In this document: piece by piece, positions 33,404 through 46,115 of the stretch | Layout of the letters: every line of letters begins with the position of its first letter | Position numbering within the stretch: the stretch's first letter is position 1 | Source: Gremmenia infestans | Taxonomy: Eukaryota; Ascomycota; Leotiomycetes; Helotiales; Hamatocanthoscyphaceae | Length of the DNA stretch: 64,000 nucleotides | Direction of reading: 5' to 3' | Assembly: GCA_032629725.1 (NCBI GenBank) | Contig: JAFEVB010000004.1 | Span: 1,116,001-1,180,000 of the forward strand | Notes under the pieces: model-generated | Database searches by the model: none | What the model was told of the DNA's origin: nothing | What the model saw: only the letters and a program-made list of their open reading frames with translations | Made by a program: the position numbers and the translations under genes

Positions 33404-36400
33404 ATGGCCGACTCGATTGTCTCGGACCCGCATTTCAAGTGTCCAGACTCTCAGCCTTGGCGATTCTTCCGATACTGTAGCACGAACTCTTGAAGATGTG
33501 CTGCGCACTGTTCAGCAGCTTGGCCTAAAACGATACCACTTCGACTCAATCGAATCTCAAGATCGAGTAGGGGAAGGGGAGTCATTTTGCGTCGACCGAT
33601 GTTTGCACAATGCCAAAGTAGTTGCCGTGAAATACATCAAGCTCGAATCGCTTCAACCGGACGACAATGTCTTCAACAAGCGCTTGCGTACTGTTCTCAA
33701 CGAGATTCGCATCATGCAGCATACCCCTCTACTGGACCACCCAAATACTCTGTTGGTATTGGGTTATGATTGGAGAACAACTGGTCAAACCCCGTTGCCA
33801 TTCATCGTTGTAGAATATGGAGACCATGGCTCGCTTCGGAAATATCTCTCGGAATCCCCGCGCAGCTTCAAAACCAAGATCATTTTGGCCGGAGATGTTG
33901 CAGCTGGTATTACCGCTTTACATCAATGTGGTATTATCCATGGAGACCTCAAGCTTGACAATTGTGTCGTCATGCAAACTTGGGACCGGCCAAGTGCTAC
34001 TATTGCGAAGATTTGTGACTTTGGACACTCCATTGTCCTCGCTGGTGACAGGAGATATTTCAAGTATTACGGTACCGCAATGTAATTACTCTTAATCCTC
34101 ATCTTCAGACTTATTTACTCAAATATTCGCAGGTATAATCCACCAGAAGTTGAAACTCAAGACAAGTATCCACTCTCTGCCGAGTCTTTGGTGAAGTGCG
34201 ATGTATGGGCATACGCCTTGACGTTATGGGAGATCCTAGATAACAGCAATAGGTATTTCAAGAAGGATTGGCGAAACCATCCTCCCGACTCAACATCTTG
34301 GCCTATCAGTATGATTTCAGTCGATCAAAATGGTCTCATTAAAGAGGAACCACCCACACCCCTAAACGAAATAACACGTATTTGATACTTTCGATTTTAA
34401 GGACCTGTGTACTCTTGGTAAAAACTTCATTAACAGTCTGTACTTTGGAAGTGCATTTGCCGACAAAGCCTGCCTTCGGTTATTCATTCATCGAGCTTTA
34501 CGGGTTGATCCTCTTCTGAGACCTTCAAATATTCAACTGGGTCCTATTATGACCAAATGGAAGTACGTGAAGCATCAACTCAATCATAGAAAAATACTAA
34601 TGTCAAGTACTAGCCCGTCGGACATCAATGCGCTGCATGCCAAATTAGCTATTCATACGGGTACTTCCGAGTGGACATTTGATATGATACTTTCCCATTT
34701 TCAATTCGATTAGACAATGACTGACATTTCCAAGCTTCTCAAACCCGACCAAGACAAAGAGATATTATGGGATCATCAGCGACAAATCTTCCAAGATTCC
34801 GAAAAGATTACTACGCTACCCAAGCCAGGCACCGAATCACCTGCCGCTGCATTCCAAGTGGCAATGTGCTATCTGATAGGCTTTGGAACGTGCAAAAATG
34901 TGTCAAGCGCGGTGAAATTTCTAAAAGTGGTGGAAGAGCTTGACCATGTCGCCGCCAGGTTATTTGGACCGCAGCTCCAGAGTGTCATTACTTCAAAGCC
35001 TCCCATCGCGGATACGTCTTATAGTTCACAGGTTGTGCGTGGATTGGAAGTACAACCACTCAATGAGACGATGACCATGACGTTTCAATTTCCGAGCAAC
35101 AATTTCCCGCCAGACTACGAGAGCAGTCAAGAGGACACGCCCGAGAGCAGCGAGTCTTCGCAGTCTCAAAGTGGGTCAAATTCCCTTGAAGCATCGCTGC
35201 AAGATATAATGCCGTCGGTGGTATTACAAACATACGAAGAGCTCAAACAATGGCTTCACACATCATCATTAGATGGAGACAATTACAGGCAGCTTGAAAC
35301 TGCAGTGCTCACCACACCTTCGTCAAAAATGACCATTTTAGAATGCGCCATGCTATTTCGAGATTCAGCGACAGTACTTATACTCAAGAAGCACCCAAAA
35401 CTGCTAAATCACCGGCATCTACGAGATTCACTGTTTTTTACTGCGTGCCGGACGACGAACACTGGTCTTGTAGAGTTGTTACTTCAGTCTGATCTGGATC
35501 CATTTACACCTGATGATGTTGGCGATACATTGTTCTATTGGCTTTCATGCTGGGTGAAGAAATAAAATCTCTCTTGCCGGTTTTGAAAAGAGCAGTCGGG
35601 GCAAAGCACGATTTCCTGGATACTCCCTGTACGGTAACAAAGACCATTAATCCCCAATGGCCTCTGAGACTCAAGGGAACACCGCTCGCATTTGCCGTAT
35701 CAACTGGCAGCATTGCTGCGATAAAAGCATTACTTGATCTCGGTGCCAACCCAGCAGCGCCAATTTCACAGCAGTCTGAGTCTGATGGTAGAAGCACGTG
35801 TTGGACACCTGTCCATCTGGCCATCAAGTACCACTCCTTACCAATGTTCTCTTTGCTTATCGCCAATATAGAAACGCGCCGGTCCGGCCCGTTCTCCTTT
35901 TTGAACCCGATCAAGACGGCCTTCAGTAGCGCATTATCAATAGCTGATCGTGACGAGCCCCTGAAGTCTCAACTCGCTTGTGCGTTTCAGCATCTCACCA
36001 GCTCTTCCCAGTCGCCTGACACATGCCAAAGCGCTGTTGGGTGTGTATTGAGCTTCTGAAGCCCCGCAGAGAGAATGGCAGTCAACGGAAACAACCACGA
36101 AAGCTATCTTACAAAGATGATCGAGTTGCTGCCTACGTCTTGCTTTACAATTCCCTCGCAACAAGGTTGTGTGGCACTGAAGCAAGCCCTTGACTTTCAA
36201 GATATTCCTGTCGCAACAGCTCTATTGGCAGTCTACCCAGAGTTGGCCAAAACACCTTTCCGTGACCCACTAGACGGCAACTTTATATACCCAATCCATA
36301 TTCGCATTGCAGATCGCATCGCATCGTGACGCAGATGATGCTCTCGACATCGTCAAGGTTCTGATGAGACTTGACTCAAAACAGTCATTAGTAAGAGACT

Positions 36401-37607
36401 CTCGGGGAAGAACTCCACTTCATTTTGCAGTAACTGGTTCCTCAGACCGTGCTACCAAATGGTTGATTGAGTATGGCGGCTCAGTTAACGCAATGACGAG
36501 CGACACTTGTCAAACGCCGCTGCATGTCATTCGCCTGACATCTAGTATGAAACCTGCTTCTTGATGCTGGTGCAGACATAGATCAACAGCATAAACTCGG
36601 CTGCACGCTGGGTCACATTGCAGCACTAGCTGGCCAAGAACACTTGGTTAAAGCCATCATTGACCGAAGAGCGAAACTAGATATCAAAGACAACTCGGGC
36701 CGAACAATACTTCACTGTGCCGTTACCAAACGATCTCCACCCATTATGGCCATGCTTCTAAAAGCAGGGCTAGACATTAATGCTCAAACACATGAGGGGA
36801 ATACCCCTCTGCACCTAGCAGTGCAATTGTATAGAAGTGATATCCTCAGGCTATTAATCGAGCAAGGAGCTGATGTATCCCTGAGGAGCGATTTGCATTT
36901 CACGTCTCTCCACCAGTGTGTTTTCACAGGTGACGAAATAAGTCTACGACCTCTCCTCGACCACATTGAAGCAAGAAACCTGTCACTCATCCACGCAAGA
37001 GACAGCAAATACCGAACTCCCTTGCACATAGCGGTGACCCTTGCCCTCAGCTGTGCCGCATCGCATCTACTATCCTACGGAGCGGATCCTGGTTTAAACA
37101 GACGAGGATGGGAATACGCCATTACATCTAGTATTCACTGCGTCGGATGAGACTATTCAAGGATCCCACGGTGACAGGATAGAGTTCTACAGATCAGCTT
37201 GTGAATACATATCAACACAGAATCAGAATCCAGAGTCATCACCAGCGCCAGAACTACTCATAAGAAACAACAAGGGATCAACACCCTGGGACCTCGCAGA
37301 CTCAACAAACCAGTTACTGCTAATAGAAATCATGTTCCAATACGGAGGTCTCGACGCCTGTTCTCAATTTTCGTATAAAGGGGAATATGTCGGTAGCTTG
37401 TTGATCGATAAGGCTGTACGAGCGGAGGCTTGGGATGTTCCGCTTTTGGGGATTTTGAGTTTCGAAGAGACGGAGAAACAGTACCCGGCGCTGAGCTATG
37501 GGAACGGGGAGTATTTGAGGGGCATTGTGAGGTTGGGTGATAAGACGGGCGTGAGGCGATTCCTGCGGAGTGCGGCTGAGGTTATCGTGGTTGGAGGTTT
37601 GGATTGA
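33404..37607 (+). pseudogene. Decayed protein kinase / Sel1 / ankyrin-repeat gene
   Basis: The order of recognisable parts is a kinase domain (VAVKYIK, IIHGDLKLDNCVV with the catalytic Asp, ICDFGHS), a kinase C-lobe, a Sel1-like segment (AAFQVAMCYLIGFG), an acidic Ser-rich linker, then at least six ankyrin repeats (GRTPLHFAV, GRTILHCAV, GNTPLHLAVQ, YRTPLHIAV). Two introns still splice well (34082-34130; about 34563-34607). The frame is nevertheless broken repeatedly: the only nearby ATG (33404) is out of frame with the kinase, frame shifts occur near 34382, 35530, 36302, 36545 and 37145, and in-frame stops lie at 34711 (TAG) and 36057 (TGA). A few shifts could be unrecognised introns, but not all. 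Such genes often act in fungal defence-like or signalling roles. Confidence 0.75.
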
Positions 37608-38514
37608 ATGGTCGGCTTATATACCCTCTTCTGGAATTTATTCTTCGGTTTCTCTCCTGGCGGGTACTGCTGTATTACGTGTCTAGTAGATCAAAATGGG
37701 AAGTTAGATTAAAGCAAGTCGATAGATAGTGTGGGGTTATGTCCATGGAGGAAATGTCCGCTCGCTAGTAAAAGTCAATACTTAGATATGTGTGATGATG
37801 AGGAATGGAATGGAATGGAATGAGACTTAAGAACCTCTCTTTCGATATATGCTTGTCTGCCTCCATCTCTTCCTAACACTAACCCTACTTCAAATAGACG
37901 CATCACATACATTCTCCTGTCTCCTTTCTCCTCCCGTTACTGCAACATCTTCCCTTGAAGCGGCCCCCTTCTCCTAAGCTGTTCAATACTGTGAGAGTAG
38001 AATGAATGAACAAGCTGTCGATCTGACGTTAGTAATGAGAGTAAGATTACCGAGATTATGAGAATGAATCACGGGACTAAACGCGCCCCATCGCCCCCCC
38101 TCGCTTTCTTTTTCCTTCTACACGTGATGCCTTAACACTTTCTGGACCTCATAAATGTCTTCACGCTAGCAGTCCATCTCGTGCAAACACCGTCAGATAC
38201 AATGTGCAGCGCACTACAATTCTGGTATTATTTAGTATCCGTTTGTACCATACTATACAAAACAGAACAAACAGCGCACGTGGAAGGTTCTTTTGTCCAA
38301 TACAGATTACCTCCCAAAAGACAAAAACTAAAGAACTCCATCACATCCATGCAAGTACCTTTTTTCAAGTCCGTACCGTTCCCGTCCGTCCATGCAGCCT
38401 TTTCCCGTATCCAAGCCCGTTTGATATGCAGTGAGATGAGTCTGTTTTTAATCCCTCGTGTGTACCTTTCCTTTAGTTCCCTTCTCTTTCTGATGCCAAA
38501 CTATGCTATATCAC
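37608..38514. other. Convergent intergenic region
   Basis: About 900 bases. A GGAAT pentamer run lies near 37803-37822. Otherwise there is only pyrimidine-rich and simple sequence; no gene was seen. Confidence 0.45.
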
Positions 38515-39786
38515 TCAAGCCTCGCTCTTCTCAAGCAAAGGCAATAGCGCCTGTAGAGCCCTCACACTCCCTTCACCACTCAGCACTACCGCTCCGGCTC
38601 GCGCCGTACTCAGATAACTCATTTCCGGCAGCTCGACTGTGCTCCCGCGCATCCCGTCGACTAGCTTGCCAGCCACGCCACAGACAATACCTGTGCTTTC
38701 GAGCGGGAGGTCGACGAGGTCGAGGAATATGGGGACTAGGTCCCCATCTGTGTCGCCTGCTATTGAGTTTCCAAAGAGCCAGAGTAGACTCTTGTCGACA
38801 AGGAGAGAGGGAGCATCGTCTTGTGCTAGTGTTACAGAGAGGAAGCGCGGTTGTTGGACTAGAGCGGACACGAGACCCATGTATAGTTTTGGATCTATGT
38901 TTTCCAGCCAGCTTCGTGTGGCTCCGTTGCCGTTCCGGGATGGATATTCGTCTTCATGTAATATTTCCTTGCCCGAGCATTGTACGAGATGAAGCCCTGG
39001 TTCCACGAATGGAATTACGTTTTTTTTCTTCAGTCGGGAAAATGTACGTATTTGTAGTTCCGCGACGTTGGTAGGTGGAGGCGTAGAGGGTGGCTCGGAA
39101 GATGTACTTGGCATACGAGCGTGCGAGACATTCGTTGGGGCCACATATGCGGAGTCGTTTTCAGAGAACTCGAATCCACGTTCCAGTAACGCCTTTCCAA
39201 CAGTCTGACGGTCTTTGCTTGGTACGAGGATGAAGTCCGTGTAGTAGGTGGTGATGAAGAAGATGGGGATGCCGGCCATGGCTAGGGGTGATGTGAGGTC
39301 CATGACTCGCTGTCCGGCCTCCATACCAGCACTGCTGACGGAGAAGACAATGTAGTTTTCTTTGGAGATTTGAACTTGCTTGGAGGATTCCTTAGGTAAG
39401 CGTTTTATGACGGGGTCAAAGACGTTATGGGCCCACGATGTGTGGCAGACTATAGAGCATTCGATTGGCGTTACGCTGATATTGAGAAATCCATGCTTAT
39501 TGTCGACCGAGAGACCTTCGAGAAGGCCTTCTGGCTCATGATTTTGTGTTGGACCTCCGTGGGGGAGGAGGACTCGTAATATTGGTTGAAGGAGGGCTGA
39601 ATATAAAGGTAAAGGGATGTGGATGAGGCTGAATTGACCCTCCTGTTGGCCGTTAGTATCGTTCCAGAGAATCGGCTTAATGTTGATATCTTCAGGCATG
39701 GACGAATTGGCCCCATGTCTGAAGGACGGTGGCAGTATGAACGATCGACGCCGAACTTGAAGTTTGAAATATTTGGCAAGAGCCAT
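38515..39786 (-). CDS. CASTOR-like ACT-domain protein
   Basis: A single exon of 423 codons starting at a true ATG. Two paired ACT-like segments are visible: one around KENYIVFSVSSAGMEAGQ to MAGIPIFFITTYYTDFILV, and a second in the C-terminal third (SLLWLFGNSIAGD, STGIVCGVAGKLVDG, MSYLSTARAGAVVLS). This repeated ACT layout is that of the animal CASTOR proteins, which bind arginine and control TORC1, and of uncharacterised fungal homologues. The linker (about 235-270) is Pro/Ser/Thr-rich. The fungal role is unknown; amino-acid sensing is a family-based inference. Confidence 0.7.
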   Translation of the reverse strand: MALAKYFKLQVRRRSFILPPSFRHGANSSMPEDINIKPILWNDTNGQQEGQFSLIHIPLPLYSALLQPILRVLLPHGGPTQNHEPEGLLEGLSVDNKHGFLNISVTPIECSIVCHTSWAHNVFDPVIKRLPKESSKQVQISKENYIVFSVSSAGMEAGQRVMDLTSPLAMAGIPIFFITTYYTDFILVPSKDRQTVGKALLERGFEFSENDSAYVAPTNVSHARMPSTSSEPPSTPPPTNVAELQIRTFSRLKKKNVIPFVEPGLHLVQCSGKEILHEDEYPSRNGNGATRSWLENIDPKLYMGLVSALVQQPRFLSVTLAQDDAPSLLVDKSLLWLFGNSIAGDTDGDLVPIFLDLVDLPLESTGIVCGVAGKLVDGMRGSTVELPEMSYLSTARAGAVVLSGEGSVRALQALLPLLEKSEA

Positions 39787-41049
39787 AACCCATCATGAGG
39801 CTATTCAAGTAGAATCAATGATGCGGCGTACACTTATAGCCTTGCGTGGATGAGTGACCAGAATAATCCATGGGACTTGGATCTCACACTTGACTTGGAG
39901 TGATGGACTTGATATTATGAGACAAATCAAACATGACAACTTACAAGGAAGGAAATCTGAGCGTTCATAATGATTCTTCTATATACCCGAATAGGCAGTT
40001 TTCCGTACTAACGAGGCAAGGATGCTCATGCAGCCTGACCTCCAAGAAGCAGTGCCTTGCAGCCACCAGGTTCCCAACACCAAAAAATTAATATCTCCGG
40101 GCTCTTTAACTGGCTCTTGCTGCTCTCTAAACACGAAGAGTTGCGTGGGCAAAGCCGTAATGGGAACAAGGCGCAGGCGTCGGCTTTGCAGCCTGTGATC
40201 ATGAAGCTAAAAAAACGACTGGGAGTAACACAGATAACGCTCATCGGCGGGCGGCAGGCTTTGGTAAAGGTCTCGCAGATGAGAAGGTTCAGCTGATCCA
40301 CAGGTCACTCTGTTGGAGCTAGGGCACTGCGGATGAGTCCCCCACGCCGATGGACGAAGGCGATTGTCTCAACCCAGCTTATTCCTTGGAAGGTCAGTGA
40401 TGAGCGGGACTAGATGGCAAGGTGGATTTATTTATGGGAGAGGCGGGTGTCGGGTGAAGGTCCGTTTGGGTGTATGTTTGGTTTGATCCTGAGGAGGGTT
40501 GGGTTATGAGGAGCTTCTTATTCTTCGCGGCGGCAATCCAGGGACCCCTCCGAGCCCTCTTCTTGCTAGCTGTCTGTCTAGCCGGATGCTGTGCGTCGTG
40601 CATAAGAAGGGGCAAAATACAAAATATAGATGAGCTTCTTGACGCCACAGAGCAACTGCAGTAGGTACCTAGGTCACCGCAGATGGTGAGAGGTTGGTTC
40701 AGCGTGGGGGTCCCCAGTCGCAGTCGTGGTTCCGTGCGATGAGGCGGGGTAAAAGGCTTGTTGTGCAGGAGGGAGGCACGGCTGGTTTTGTATCGAACAG
40801 CTGCAGCAATGTCGAGGTACGGAGTGGTTGGGAGGTTGGGTGCTTGAGTGCTTGAGTACCTAGGTACTTGAAGTGCTTGCTTGTATGAGGCTATTGATGA
40901 AAGCTACTGTGTGGTATGAGAAGATGTTTGAAAAATCAATTGATGTGAAATTCCAGTGTGGCGGATGGAACCGATAAAGACGTTCGCACTACTCGTACTA
41001 CTCGTACACTACGGAGCTACACCACTATACTACACTACACTATCCCCTA

Positions 41050-41076
41050 GATACCTAGGCCTAGGGTATCTAGGTA
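41050..41076. repeat. Near-perfect CTAGG palindrome
   Basis: CTAGATACC, a central TAGGCCTA and GGTATCTAG form a dyad broken by one extra G. Related TACCTAGGTA palindromes recur at about 40665, 40858 and 44049, so it belongs to a dispersed motif in this intergenic region. Confidence 0.55.
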
Positions 41077-41245
41077 CACCAACACAGCTAAAGGAACGGC
41101 ACCAAGGTCGCGTACGGCGGGTCTGGCCGAAGTCTAGGAGTTAAGGGCAGATGGCGGTTTGAGAAGTTGGATATCTTCATACCCTAATACATACGACGTC
41201 TAGTGAGTGGGATGCTGGACTCTGGAGTGGGTGGAATCTTCGGAA

Positions 41246-41285
41246 TGGTACAATACAATACAGTACAGTACAGTACAGTACAGTA
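41246..41285 (+). repeat. CAGTA pentamer microsatellite
   Basis: Imperfect CAATA units run into five or so perfect CAGTA units. It is a slippage-type simple repeat with no gene overlapping it. Confidence 0.8.
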
Positions 41286-41432
41286 GGATAAGAGATTGGC
41301 GGTTCGATCCAAGGGTACATTTGTGGATTGGTTGCTGTCGTTCTGCTCGCTTTCGGGAAGAATCCTCATGCAAAGAGTGGGATCGTGGGATTGTATTGTG
41401 TCCCCTATGTGCTACTGTAGCGTACGGGAGTA

Positions 41433-41450
41433 GGGAAGGGAGGGGAGGGG
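41433..41450 (+). other. Candidate G-quadruplex motif
   Basis: Four G-runs of three or four separated by one or two A (GGGAAGGGAGGGGAGGGG) meet the usual quadruplex pattern. It lies in the gene-poor region with no adjacent promoter recognised. Confidence 0.55.
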
Positions 41451-44405
41451 AGTACTTGATAGTGGGGAAATTGACGATGTGGTTGTCGTTGTGCCGCTGT
41501 ACTGTACGAGTATCACACTCGGGAGTGGGGTACTTGATCGATACCTAAAGAATACTTCGTACATGATCTCATCTCTGCAAGATGACGGCACTGTTGTATT
41601 GTATAGCGTGGGTATTAATACTGTGCCATACCCATACCTTACCCATACCCTCCTCCTATAGCGCTTAGGAGATATCCATCCATGCTATTGCATCTCTGGA
41701 AGGCATAAGGTACGCATAGGTAGGTGCAGATGCAGATCAGATGTCTGCAGATACGGATGAAGACCCGAGGTTATATTTGCGGCGCTTGCTCCAACCATCC
41801 GAGCTCAGTGATAGGATAGGCTCGATAGGGTAAGGTAAGGAAGGTATGGTCTCACTTATCTGTAGCATTGGCCATCTGCTGGCCTATGCTTAATCTTGGG
41901 TCCTTATATCACATCCTATACTCCGTATTGTACGGAGTAGGCCTCGATCCTTCACTTGGAACTCTAGACTCAGCTTACCCATTCTTTCCAAACTAACAAA
42001 ACCATTCAAGTGAACCCTGTCAGAACCTTCCAGACAGTTGAGCCTTGAGAAGCCCTAAAGGCTTTGGGGATGTCATTCTATAAACCTGTGTTTTTTGCTG
42101 CATATCGCAATCCTGAGACATGGAAAAAAGCCCTCAAGCCAAGATTTTGCTACAGTCTTTTCCTAATCCAATATCATGATTCTTCTCTATCCACTTTTAT
42201 ACGTATCTTACACAGCTATAGTTTGCCCTGAATATTGTCCTATTTCCCTGTTTATCGTTCAATCAGCACTTATTGTTGGTGATTCTGCTTTCAAACTCGG
42301 GTATTTAAATTTTCATCCACCAGATCCAAATTTTCAGTAATAGTGAAGTCAACCGCGCCTGCCGCCACCCCGAATAATTTTCCATATCAAGGGCCTGGAA
42401 CAAACTTCGGCGTACGCCGAATCTCAATGTTTGCAAATACTTTCTGGGCCACGTCCGATGGCTAGTGGCAGTGGAGTCAGACGAAAGAGATGTAGGTAAG
42501 CTCTAGTGAGATATGCTAGACCGCGATGTGCCAATGGAGTCAGAATGAGATGGGAGAATGCTTCCAGAGACAGCAAAATTGTCCTTTGCATTTTTGGAGT
42601 GGCGATTCTTCTAGGCGTGAAGAAGATAAAGCCCCCGCTTGTTGTTGGTACTATGGGAGAACGGGCAGAAGTTTGATGCACGATGAAAGATTCAACAACA
42701 GAGATTGATGGTGGCGAACATAATTTTCAATCCCAACCTGGAATGGTCTGAGGTCAAAGGAGATGCCTAAATTGTGCCTGCTTCCGTTACTCTGCAAAGG
42801 CCTACCCAGCGGCGAGCTTCTGTGGGACGGGCATCAAGTCAACCCAAGAGAGAGATATCCATCCTGCCAAACAGCGAGACATGAGTTATTTCAAACTTCT
42901 GCAAGTATACACTATACTACTTCAGAAGTATTCCAAGAGACGAGAATGGCGTGAACCTGAGGTGCATTCAAGTATAGCGTCCTGCTCAGCTGGCTGTACT
43001 GCCTAGCTATATCTCTTATATGTCCTTTGTACCAGTACATCCACAATCAATATCGCTACATACTCATCCGTTTCACCAATTCCAGAGCCATCATATATCA
43101 TTTCAATTCATATCGATATCCTCTTTATCCCTAACTCTAGAACACTACATGGCTCCAATTACTCGTACTCAAAGTCCCGGATTTCGACCGTCTTCTGGTA
43201 ACGCAAGAAAACTCAACACCCCTTTTCTCGACGGCATTATACTCCGCCCATGTGGTGCCACCAACCCCTTTCCACAAACCCGAATCCAATCCTACTGAAC
43301 CCACAACACCATGACGGTATTCGAGATTGATTCCTTCAATCTCAACGTCACAGCAGAGCAAGCATAGCACATCAATATGACAACCAATAACAAATACCTA
43401 CCTACCTACCTACCTCACCTTACACTTCCTTCCTAGTCTCCATCCGCCCATCTGCCACGAAGTCAGACCCTACCTTGGTCTTCTCCACGCAACGCATCAC
43501 TCACTCCACTTCCACAGCAACGGGCCCCTCCCGTCCAATTAGACATACAGTCATGCACGGTACCGCTCTCCTGCACCTGCACCGGCCCGCCCCCACGAAC
43601 AACACCTACTCCGGCCCGGTCAACATAATATACGTACATACATACATACATAGACGAAAATTTTCTTTTTTCCCCCCTAAACCAGAACCACACAACAGCA
43701 CAATACAGCACAGCAAAATCTGACCCTGGTATATCACACTACATACATACAATCCAGTACCATAGAAGCAACTGGGAATAAAACAGTGGATAATACAAGC
43801 ATCGCAGCGGCCACACACGTAGGTGCATCCGGGTCTGCTGCGTACGTGCGTGCGTGTGTGCGAGCGAGTACATATGTACATACCTAGTACGTTAGCTATG
43901 CAGGCAGGAATATAATGTGCCTGTTTCTACATCCATCAGACATCGGGGTGAACATCTAACCTTCAAATCAACTACTTTACTCATGATATACAATCTTCGT
44001 CTAGCTCTGTTTCTACACCAAGTACAGTATGCGCGGGAAGTCGTTCGGTAGGTACCTAGGCAATGTTGTGCATCTAGTGCTAAATAAAGTCTAGTAAAGG
44101 CATACTAGATCTGCTTTCAAGCGATTCATTGACGTAGGAACCCCTCGTTTCAGGGGACACGGACGGGTAGCTACGAAATTTCCCATGGCTTTCTTGGGGT
44201 ATTTTGTACGGACAAGGTTCTCCGCTTCTTTTGCAGTATGCAGCGTGGGGGTTGCGATATTGGACGAAGCAAGGCAAGTTTCTTTTGTATTTGCGTGTGC
44301 GTACTGTCTGTACCTTGGAATTTAGCCTATGTTGGGATATGTATGACACATTAATTGTACATTTATTGCTTTTGCTATTGAACAAGTCTGGAGAATCAAG
44401 CGGAA

Positions 44406-46115
44406 TCAAGACCAGCCTCTGTTACCGCGATAATTTCCTCGTCCTCCTCTGTAGCCACCACGGTTTTGGGGGTTGTTATTGTTATTATTGTTCCATCCGT
44501 TGTTGGGGTTAGGGTAGCCTCGTCCTCCTCGTTGCCAGTCGGGACCCGACGGTGCACCGGGGAAGTTTCCAGGTTGTTGGAAGTTTGGTGGTGGGGGGCC
44601 TGGAGGGGGAGGAGGGATGGGCCAGTTTTGTTGGTGTTGTGGCTGGTGGTACTGCATTGGAGGCGGGCCTAAAGGTGGTGGGGGAGGCGGCCATTGTCCA
44701 TAAGGCGTGGGACCGGGGCCATTGAAGGAAAGAGGTGGTGGAGGCGGAAAGTTTGGGTTGAAGCCTTGCTGTTGGCAAAGAGGCGGCATCGGCATTGGTG
44801 GCTTGAGCGGGAGGCCTTCTCGAGGGGTAGATAGAGGGCGTGGCTCTCGTGAATATGAGTTCCGTGCGGGGCTGGAAGTGCGCGAGTGAGAGCGAGAGAG
44901 GGGACGGGAGTGACCATTTCGGCGATGTTCTGGGGTCGGTAATCTTGAAGGGCTGTAGGACCGTCGACGTTGACTTGGTCTGTAATCTTCACTTCCCGAG
45001 CCATCGGAGTCGCTGTACCGTCTCTTTCTTCCAGGACTCGAGCTTCGACTCCGACTCCTATCTCGACGCTCTGGCCCACCAAGTCCCTTTTTCTTCTGTT
45101 TCATCCTCTCACAAAAGCCTCGAGACCAGCCATAGTATCCTTCGCCATCTATAACATCTCCACTTATTTCATCCAATATGATCGATTGTCCAAGATCATC
45201 AATATCCAAATCTGCCTTCCTATCTTCCTGATTTTCGGTCCCGTATATAATCTGAACGTCGTCTAGCAGAGATTTTACCGCCCGTACCAACTCCTCGTTC
45301 GCAGGCCCAGCAATAAACTGCATAGGCTTGATCATATCCGGATTGATAGGTTTTGTGGAATTTGGTTCGATATGTTGTAGTAGGTTTCCAGCCGGCAAAT
45401 CAAACCAAGGGGTCGATGTATCTCCGTGCATAGCTGGCATTACATATGGTGCAGACTTCGCGAGCTTCGCCGTAGAAGCATTGTCCCCATCTGACGTGCT
45501 GCCATTTCCCTGTAAATGTTCCCCCGCCTCTGAAGCATTCTTAACAGTTTCTCGAAGTTTATCCACATATTCCCTCGAATAGTAACCTTTCTCCTCCCAA
45601 ATTTCTAATAACCCCAAGAGCTTTTGTTGATGTTTTGGGCAATCTTTGAAAGATGCTGCGCTGCCAAACAAGTTCACCAATATCGGTTGCGCTTTGCTGC
45701 AAATCGACGCGTCGCTGACCCGATATTTCGTATGATAGAGTATATCATTGATCAGATACAACAGATGAAGTCGCTTCCTCTTGACCGATGGTTCGTGCTG
45801 CTCCGAATCTGTAAAAGATGTTGCCAAAGCCGTCAAGTATTTTCCCAGTGCTGTAAACCTTGCCGAAGACTGGATAATGTTTTCCAATATCCATTGCTTG
45901 CATTTCTATTCTCATGGACCATTTAGCCATCGCGTCGACATAGCCTTTAGAGTGTATGATCAAACCTGGACGTTTATGGGAGTGCACTGCAAGACTGCTG
46001 AGTTAAGCAGGGCGTGAAAGTGCGCAATGTCTTCGCGCGACAAGGAGGTTGGGTCAGGCCGTAGAAGACCTGCGGAGAATGAGGCCTTTGCGATGGCGAG
46101 CTGATGAGACGCCAT
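44406..46115 (-). CDS. CID-domain RNA-processing protein with RS and proline-rich tail
   Basis: Two exons (45966-46115, 44406-45905) give 549 residues. The N-terminus (to about residue 145) is a CID/RPR helical domain that binds the RNA polymerase II tail (KRLHLLYLINDILYHT, VNLFGSAASFKDCPKHQQKLLGLLEIWEEKGYY). The middle includes a conserved segment MKPMQFIAGPANEELVRAVKSLL-like in character (around residues 240-265). An Arg/Ser tract follows (RDRSRSRSSSPGRKRR), then a long Pro-rich tract and an RGG/Asn-rich tail (NNNNNNPQNRGGYRGGRG). This is the plan of CHERP/SCAF-type splicing or 3'-end factors. A nuclear role is inferred. Confidence 0.85.

Larger units (their letters stand above)
39787..44405. 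other. Large gene-poor region rich in simple repeats
   Basis: About 4.6 kb with no supportable protein gene. It contains many CCTAGG/TACCTAGGTA palindromes, a CAGTA pentamer array, G-runs, CTAC and TACA repeats, and several GT/AC tracts near 43630-43880. ORFs of 60-110 codons are low-complexity. No transposase, reverse transcriptase or tRNA was recognised. It may be an old repeat graveyard or contain non-coding transcripts. Confidence 0.5.

Noticed and set aside
41295..41325. tRNA T-arm-like GGTTCGATCC
   Set aside because: Flanking bases do not form a T stem, and no acceptor, D or anticodon arms can be folded around it.
43463..43881. Overlapping ORFs rich in Tyr/Cys/Val and Thr/His
   Set aside because: They are translations of TACA/GTGT simple repeats.
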